A DNA stretch of 64,000 nt, from assembly GCA_964390905.1 (NCBI GenBank), contig CAYMLO010000015.1:1-64000 (forward strand). Direction: 5' to 3'. The notes under the pieces were generated by a model, which ran no database searches, was not told where the DNA came from, and was given only the letters and a program-made list of their open reading frames with translations. Position numbers and translations under genes: made by a program. Positions 61,992 to 64,000 of this stretch are shown here, one piece after another. Source of the DNA: JAFGLZ01 sp964390905. GTDB lineage: Bacteria > Planctomycetota > Phycisphaerae > UBA1845 > JAFGLZ01. Within the stretch, counting starts at the first letter, position 1. Every line of letters starts with the position of its first letter.

Positions 61992-64000
61992 TCACTCGGC
62001 CGACTCCTCCTGCGGGAAGCAACGAGCCCAGCTGCGACTTCCCTTTCCGTCGAACCGCATCGCCACCAACGCAGCCTTCTTCTTCAGTCCCTCGAGCTCC
62101 ACCGTCGCGTCGTCAGCACTTCTCAGCCCGACCAAAACGTATCCTTCCCTCAAAGCGGCCTTCAAGCGGTACCCGTACGGCGTTTGCTCAATCGAGCTAT
62201 CAAACGATGGGGGATCTCCCTCACGATAAGGTCGAATAAGCGTGATGAACTCACAACATGCCGTGGGCTCCGCCGTTTGGGCGCTCAGGTGCCACTGGCG
62301 CATCTTGTATTTCGGAAGCGGCGGGGGTTCGAACTTGTCCGTCTGTCGGATCGTCAGGCCTGTCGGCGCAAGAAGCGAAACCCGGCACAGCGCTTTGCCG
62401 TTCTGAACAGTGATTGCCTTCTGATCCCGAACGTCCATTTCGTTAAGTGCGTGGAGCCACCATTCGAATCGAGCGGGCTCCGGCGTCTCAATGCGGTCAC
62501 AGATGACAGCCAAGTCGGGTTTGACAAACAAGACTTGCCGGTCAAACCGCTTGGCCAAAGGCCCATATGCCTTGTCGGCCTTTGCCAAGACGTAATCGCA
62601 GTCCTTGCTCGTGTAGAACGATGCGATCTTGCCCCCTACATCCGCAGTGTGCTTCTTCTGGCTCTGGCCGTTGATGGTGATGTTGTTCGTAGACTTCGTG
62701 TGCCATACCCAGCCCGCGTGGTGGGCGCTCGCCCAGGCATCGCGGCAGCCAGTTCGGATGAGCAATCTCTTGCCGAATGCATAGAAAACGAACGAATTCT
62801 GCGCATCGCACCCGCAACTCAGACTGCCGAATGGATCCGACTTGAGCGCCAACTCTACATTCTTCGTCCCGTCCAAGAGACTCGTATTGAGCACTGCCAA
62901 TCCGACGCCTCGGAAGCATCGACTCGACGGAAGGTCCGTTGGCGGTTCCGGCTCAACCTTGCGCAGGGCGCCTTGGAGGAAGGCGAAGTAGCTCTTACTG
63001 GGACGATACTTGCCGACTGCGTTGGCATACCACTGCCAGTGAGGATTGCCGGCCTGGGCCGCGAGAATCGTTAGCAAGCGACAATTGCGCGCTGAAGTGG
63101 TCTTGGCGGACAGATCCCCAAACGCACCTCCTTCGGTCCCCGGCGGCTGGAGGTACATCGCATAGTAGCCCGTCTTGGAGAAGAAGGGAAGCTGGTAGGC
63201 GTTGATCCCCATCGTCGCCTTCATGATGCTCGCCCAATGCGTGAATAGCTCCATGTATCTTCGCCAGTAGGCAATGCCTTCGTGCCACCCGCCGTCGTCA
63301 TCACACCAGACCGGGTACACGTTGTAGAAGACGTTCATGGCGAACCAGAGCCAATCATCCGCTTCGGGAATCTCCCCCCTGAAGGCAACGGCGATCTCCC
63401 CCAAGTAGTGCCACGACCTGTTGCGATGGCTGCTGTACGGCCGCCACAGATGCTTGGGATAGAGATACTGGTACATCCGGTCGCCGCGTACGCGCATCAC
63501 TTGGCGGCACTTCTCTCGCTCCGCCTCGGTAAGAAGATGATAAGCCAACGTGTAGGCTCGAGAGAAGCCAAAGGCATACCGCATGCCAGACTCGTCGTTA
63601 TAGCGATAGTCCGTCGAACCCAGGGGGTCCCACGCAGCCACCTCCATGAGCAGCTTCTTGGCCAGCCGGCCATACTCGCCCTTCTCGTCCCCTCCCAGCA
63701 GATTCACGAGGGCCAACGTGCCGACGGGATTGAGAGCGTCGATCGTCCGGTGGTAGCTCTCATACCACATTTTGAAACCTAACTGGCTCTTGGGAGGGCC
63801 ACCCCCAAGAAGCGGCGGATGGCCTTCCGGGTACTTGGGCGGCTCTACCGTGGAGGGAGGCTTCGATAGGATCTCCTTGCACCGTCCCAGCAGCACGTCA
63901 TACTGGGGTTTGAGGTCCGTTTTCACGCGCTTTCGCAACTCGTCGACGTCCTCCGGCCTGATGGCAGTCCGAGGGTGTCGCTTGGGAACTCGCGCAAGCA
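61992..64000 (-). CDS. Heparinase II/III-like or alginate-lyase-like polysaccharide lyase (5' end outside window)
   Basis: At least 669 residues; the frame stays open to the right edge (upstream residues LARVPKRHPRTAIRPEDVDE), so the true start and any signal peptide are outside. An alpha/alpha-toroid N-domain is visible: GEYGRLAKKLLMEVAAWDPL, RYAFGFSRAYTLAYHLLTEA, SSHRNRSWHYLGEIAVAFRG and WCDDDGGWHEGIAYWRRYME. The NRSWHYLG and DGGWHEGIAYWRYY blocks hold the Asn, His and Tyr typical of PL15/PL17/heparinase-type catalysis. The C-domain is a beta-sandwich (TNNITINGQSQKKHTADVGG, RQVLFVKPDLAVICDRIETP). Position beside an export cluster suggests trimming or turnover of the same glycan. Confidence 0.85.
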   Translation of the reverse strand, partial: LARVPKRHPRTAIRPEDVDELRKRVKTDLKPQYDVLLGRCKEILSKPPSTVEPPKYPEGHPPLLGGGPPKSQLGFKMWYESYHRTIDALNPVGTLALVNLLGGDEKGEYGRLAKKLLMEVAAWDPLGSTDYRYNDESGMRYAFGFSRAYTLAYHLLTEAEREKCRQVMRVRGDRMYQYLYPKHLWRPYSSHRNRSWHYLGEIAVAFRGEIPEADDWLWFAMNVFYNVYPVWCDDDGGWHEGIAYWRRYMELFTHWASIMKATMGINAYQLPFFSKTGYYAMYLQPPGTEGGAFGDLSAKTTSARNCRLLTILAAQAGNPHWQWYANAVGKYRPSKSYFAFLQGALRKVEPEPPTDLPSSRCFRGVGLAVLNTSLLDGTKNVELALKSDPFGSLSCGCDAQNSFVFYAFGKRLLIRTGCRDAWASAHHAGWVWHTKSTNNITINGQSQKKHTADVGGKIASFYTSKDCDYVLAKADKAYGPLAKRFDRQVLFVKPDLAVICDRIETPEPARFEWWLHALNEMDVRDQKAITVQNGKALCRVSLLAPTGLTIRQTDKFEPPPLPKYKMRQWHLSAQTAEPTACCEFITLIRPYREGDPPSFDSSIEQTPYGYRLKAALREGYVLVGLRSADDATVELEGLKKKAALVAMRFDGKGSRSWARCFPQEESAE

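Overview
This is a GC-rich, gene-dense bacterial window that reads like a contig from a metagenome-assembled genome. A run of ten Ns at 17228-17237 marks a scaffold join inside a cytochrome gene. The gene mix suggests Planctomycetota: a complete alternative complex III (ActA-F) next to a caa3-type oxidase, several Tat-exported proteins with sugar-isomerase or alpha/alpha-barrel folds, several secreted glycan-degrading enzymes, and a TTTAGCCCC-type cruciform. No rRNA, tRNA or single-copy marker settles the taxonomy, so this is an inference.

Layout. 1-5.75 kb: the C-terminal part of an RND pump, a double-rubredoxin/FAD oxidoreductase, and a thiolase surrounded by tails of PhaC-like, phasin-like and SDR (PhaB-like) genes, which looks like the ruin of a polyhydroxybutyrate locus. 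5.75-23.45 kb: aerobic respiration. Heme A synthase and heme O synthase diverge. A long minus-strand operon then reads actA-B-C-D-E-F, a small membrane protein, a glycoside hydrolase, sco, ctaC, ctaD, ctaE, ctaF and a second subunit III. Quinol electrons would pass from ACIII to the A2-type oxidase; CtaA and CtaB make its heme A, and SCO metallates CuA. 23.45-24.2 kb is non-coding and holds two near-duplicate elements, each ending in an intrinsic terminator. 24.2-28.3 kb: a beta-propeller lipoprotein, a tail-anchored coiled-coil protein and tsaB. 28.4-36.6 kb: secreted carbohydrate and peptide catabolism (GH106-like, TIM-barrel isomerase, M28 peptidase, GH20-like, alpha/alpha barrel). 36.6-41 kb: a GNAT enzyme and a GntR(YtrA)-ABC-permease-LolA-like operon with a palindromic operator. 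41-47.6 kb: sialidase-like protein, a second isomerase-like protein, a methyltransferase, a RelE/RHH toxin-antitoxin pair, small lipoproteins, a sulfotransferase and a small secreted protein.

47.8-64 kb is a surface-polysaccharide cluster and the most unusual part. It encodes an ABC-2 permease (Wzm-like) and an export ATPase (Wzt-like) whose C-terminus is a CheR-type methyltransferase instead of the usual glycan-binding domain. It also holds a radical SAM enzyme, a GT4, a 1264-residue fusion of pyruvyltransferase, about 350 residues of coiled coil and a glycosyltransferase, then a GT2, an FrhB-like protein, a second pyruvyltransferase and a LPG-synthase-type membrane protein. A large polysaccharide lyase runs off the right edge. 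A roughly 437-bp direct repeat brackets the 56.6-61.4 kb block and carries a truncated copy of the pyruvyltransferase start. By analogy with the WbdD/Wzt system of E. coli O9a, the methyltransferase-ATPase and the coiled-coil fusion could couple chain capping and length control to export. That is inference.
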